Origin: Phymorhynchus buccinoides
Lineage: Eukaryota; Mollusca; Gastropoda; Neogastropoda; Raphitomidae
Length of the DNA: 64,000 bases
Reading direction: 5' to 3'
Assembly (NCBI GenBank): GCA_017654935.2
Contig: CM065682.1
Span: 34,438,842-34,502,841 of the forward strand
The notes under the pieces are model-generated. The model saw only the letters and a list, made by a program, of their open reading frames with translations, did not search any database and was not told where the DNA came from. Every line of letters starts with the position of its first letter. The first letter of the stretch is position 1. Position numbers and translations under genes: made by a program. Below, one piece after another: positions 61,390-64,000 of this stretch.

Positions 61390-64000
61390 ATGGAGGGTTT
61401 GTTCAAGCAGTTCACCACCACGGTGGGGGGCATGATCAACATGGCACAGGCCACCATCTCCCCCTTCAAGGTGCAGCAGGTCGACTTTGAGTCTTTCAAA
61501 ACGTAAGGGAACGTTCTGTTTTAAGGGCCTGCTACACGTCAACTAATATCGTACAGCTGTACGATACGATTCGATCACATGGTCTCCAAGAACAAATGTG
61601 ATTTGCTCTTCAAAACCACGTGATCGAATCATATCTTACAGTCGTACGATATTAGTTGACGTGTAGCAGGCCCTTTAAGTTTAAAGACATCTTTAATGTA
61701 CTACTACTATTACTGTGTAATTCAGATTCAGAGAGTTTTTAACAATAAAAAGCGTTCAGACTCAACAAGGGAAATGTTAACTGGATTAACTCATTCAAGT
61801 CGTTCCGGCCATATATGTCAACATTTTGTGGCATTAAAAAAACAACAACTGACATGTCATAAAATGTTCACTTAAACTTCAGTGATGAAAGGCCAAAGAG
61901 GGCGTAAAACATTATTTCTTCTTCCAGTGATGAAGTTTAGAGATTTATTTTGGGATATTGTTAGTGAAAAAAGCAAGGTCAGTTTTGAGACCTTTAAAAT
62001 TAAGTGTATTACTGAACATTGTCACATTCCCATGCAAAACAACTCTGTTCGACATTGCTGTACTTGTTTGATAATATTGTGAAAAAAACAAGCTCATCTA
62101 TGAGACCTTCAAAACGTATAAAAGGAACCTTTCGTTGCCACGAGCCTATGAAAAGCACCTCTGTTTGGTGTTACTGTAGTTGTTTGGCAATAGTTGTGTA
62201 GACAAAAAGCATGGTTGACCATTGATGCACCAAGGAAGGAAAAGTGATTGGAGAAACTGTTTTGACACAGGAAAATCAATTGGACAAAATATCCTGGGTT
62301 TTGCAGAAATCCAACAGAACTAAGTCTGTCAATATCGAAATTCGGCAAGACATTTGTCCTGACAGGGTGTAGCACAACAGGACATTTTCAGTTTTAATAG
62401 GACTATGTCCTATAACCTGAGCCTTGGGACACCACCGGTTGATGGTGATACAGTGGAACCTCCCTTATAAGACCTCCCATTATAAGACTCCCTCCCACAT
62501 AAGACCTACTTCTCTGAGACATTGCCCTTCTTTGTAAGTGTTAAAACTGCCTCCCTTATAAGACCCCTCGCTTATAAGATCTCATTTTGGATGATTTTTT
62601 AAAGTCTTATAAGGGAGGTTCCACTGTGCTTTCAAAATATATTTTAGAGAAGTCTCTTTGCCTTCTGATGTTTCTGACATGTCTCTGTGCCGTGCGCACG
62701 TGTGTGTTGTGTGTGTGTGTGTTTCCATTGATGTATCAGTAACTTTATTTATCTGTACACATATGTGTCAATACATCTGTCTGTCAGTGTGTCTGTGTGC
62801 CAAGTGGGGTCAAAGGATTATCATTAAATTGAAATTGTGCGCTTCTCTATGCCTTCGTCTGTGCTGTTAATCATCAAGATAACTATTTTTTACAATTTTT
62901 AATTCCCAAAATGTTTCTTCAATTATTCCTTAGCTCCCAGCTGGTCCAGCGGCAGGAGTGCATGTACCTGTACAAAAAACCTGGCTTGTGTGAGTGTCTG
63001 GTGGTCAATGCTGGACCAGCCAAAAAAACATACAGGTATTTTGTTAGAACTGCATTTGTTGTTTATGTGTGAGATGGATGGTGAGCTATGTGTGTGTGTG
63101 TGTGTGTGTGTTTATATGTCTTCTGTGTTTGTCTGCATGTATGTGTGTGTGTGTGGTAAAGGTCAAGATGTGCCCCCCCCCCTGCATTTCTTGGTTAATT
63201 CCATTTTCCCGTTTTTGCCTTTCTTACCAAACATAAAGCTGTATTTTATGAACCTTTTTAGCTAATAACCTTTTTGGAATACTAACCCTATCCCTAACCC
63301 TAGGCCATTATTTAATAGGACCCCCCCCCCCCCCCCCCCCCTATGTATTGCAGTACATGGCGCCATTTGTCACAGTCATGGTTCATTGCGTTTTCCCGTC
63401 TTATGGGGGGGGGGGGGGGGTAGGGTTAGTATTCCAAAAAGGTTATTAGCTAAAAAGGTTAATAAAATACAGCTTTATGTTTAGTAAGAAAGGCAAAAAT
63501 GGAAAATTGCAATTAACTGAGAAATGCAGGGGGGGTGGCACATCTTTACCTTTACCGTGTGTGTTTATATATCTTGTGTGTTTGCCTGCATGTGTGTGTG
63601 TATGTAGTTGTGAGTGCAGATTCTGAAAAAAATAGCAAGTACTTTGCAACCACAACAGGGTCCTGTGGGTTTCTTTCTATCATTGCTGAGATTACATTTA
63701 TATCCCAGCTCATTCGATTACAGTGTGTGTACTATAATACATATTACTTTGGGTTTTTTAAGAATCTGGATGCGGGCATGTTTCAGCTTGTTCCGTCAGA
63801 CGAACGAGATGGAGGCCCGCCTGACATATGAGGTGCTGTGCAAGACCCTGGTGCTGATTGGCCAGTGTTGCCCGCAGCACCTCACCGAGGAGACGTTGCA
63901 GAGGCTCTGCGACTGTTGCCGTGAGCGACAGACCTGGAATGCTGTGCATGTGGTGGCCTACATCGGTCTGCACGTAGCTCTGGAGCATAAGGAACTGCAG
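61390..64000 (+). CDS. PLA2G6: Calcium-independent phospholipase A2, 5' part (partial)
   Basis: The enzyme hydrolyses the sn-2 acyl chain of phospholipids. Three exons: 61390-61502 (ATG), 62934-63035 and 63787 to the window end, with consistent phases and AG/GT borders. The peptide starts MEGLFKQFTTTVGGMINMAQ, matching in style the N-terminus of iPLA2-beta (a short helix, then SPFKV). It continues with SQLVQRQECMYLYKK and CLVVNAGPAKKTYSLFRQTN, and ends in a helical stretch (CRERQTWNAVHVVAYIGLH) that parallels the pre-ankyrin region SWSVAHLAVELGI of the vertebrate enzyme. Ankyrin repeats and the patatin catalytic domain should follow beyond the window. The start Met has no in-frame upstream alternative that looks coding. 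Symbol assigned by N-terminal similarity only. Confidence 0.82.
61520..61678. mobile_element. Palindromic MITE beside the PLA2G6 first donor site
   Basis: GGGCCTGCTACACGTCAACT with AATATCGTAC is mirrored by GTACGATATTAGTTGACGTG plus TAGCAGGCCC. TTTAA flanks both sides. It starts 18 bp after the exon donor at 61503. Confidence 0.92.
62451..62636. mobile_element. Tc1/mariner-type MITE, copy 2
   Basis: CAGTGGAACCTCCCTTATAA is mirrored by TTATAAGGGAGGTTCCACTG. The interior matches 16918-17078 in reverse. TA is on the left; the right flank is TG, so the duplication is damaged. It lies in PLA2G6 intron 1. Confidence 0.88.
63100..63605. mobile_element. Large foldback flanked by direct GT-rich repeats
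   Basis: Arms 63155-63302 and 63420-63556 are nearly perfect inverted copies, with a spacer of about 115 bp holding a C run (63321-63340) and a G run (63405-63420). The outer flanks, GTTTATATGTCTTCTGTG and GTTTATATATCTTGTGTG, are direct repeats. It lies in PLA2G6 intron 2. Confidence 0.9.

Overview
This is a stretch of animal nuclear genome with three conventional, intron-rich protein genes separated and invaded by a very dense and varied load of transposable elements. The protein genes resemble metazoan orthologues. The repeat mix (L2-type LINE, DIRS elements, many short TTAA- and TA-flanked elements, long GT/GA microsatellites) suits a lophotrochozoan, most likely a marine mollusc. The organism assignment is inference.

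Layout. 1-1000 is an 18-bp minisatellite running into a 500-N assembly gap (1001-1500). 1545-8026 (+) holds the 3' part of a syntaxin-17 gene (STX17): five clean exons encode the SNARE helix, the glycine-rich membrane hairpin and the tail, and a damaged-looking upstream exon region borders the gap. 9349-13413 (+) is an apparently intact L2-type LINE with a 1142-codon EN/RT frame. 14-25 kb is non-coding and holds MITEs, a 53-bp satellite born inside a MITE, a hAT-like MITE and a Helitron-like composite repeat. 25574-57347 (-) is a complete 12-exon isovaleryl-CoA dehydrogenase gene (IVD, 420 aa, all junction phases consistent). Its 17.3-kb second intron contains two different, nearly full-length DIRS tyrosine-recombinase retrotransposons (39154-45633 and 45634-52089) lying end to end with no base between them. 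53.3-55.05 kb is an unexplained repeat region with ten copies of a 14-bp motif. 61390-64000 (+) is the start of a calcium-independent phospholipase A2 gene (PLA2G6-like), which runs off the window.

Gene relations. STX17 and IVD converge; IVD and PLA2G6 diverge from a 4-kb intergenic region that carries a LINE fragment and a foldback element. No shared pathway is implied: STX17 is an autophagosome SNARE, IVD a mitochondrial leucine-catabolism enzyme, and PLA2G6 a lipid hydrolase.

The strongest items for a second look are the abutting DIRS pair, whose internal complementary regions encode the circle junction and so define the element ends to the base; the open second reading frame across the RT domain of both DIRS elements; the 53-bp satellite and the 34-bp tandem array that both arose from TTAA-flanked MITE sequence; the GTAGCGCTGACAAC cluster; and several elements inserted within about 15-35 nt of exon splice sites.
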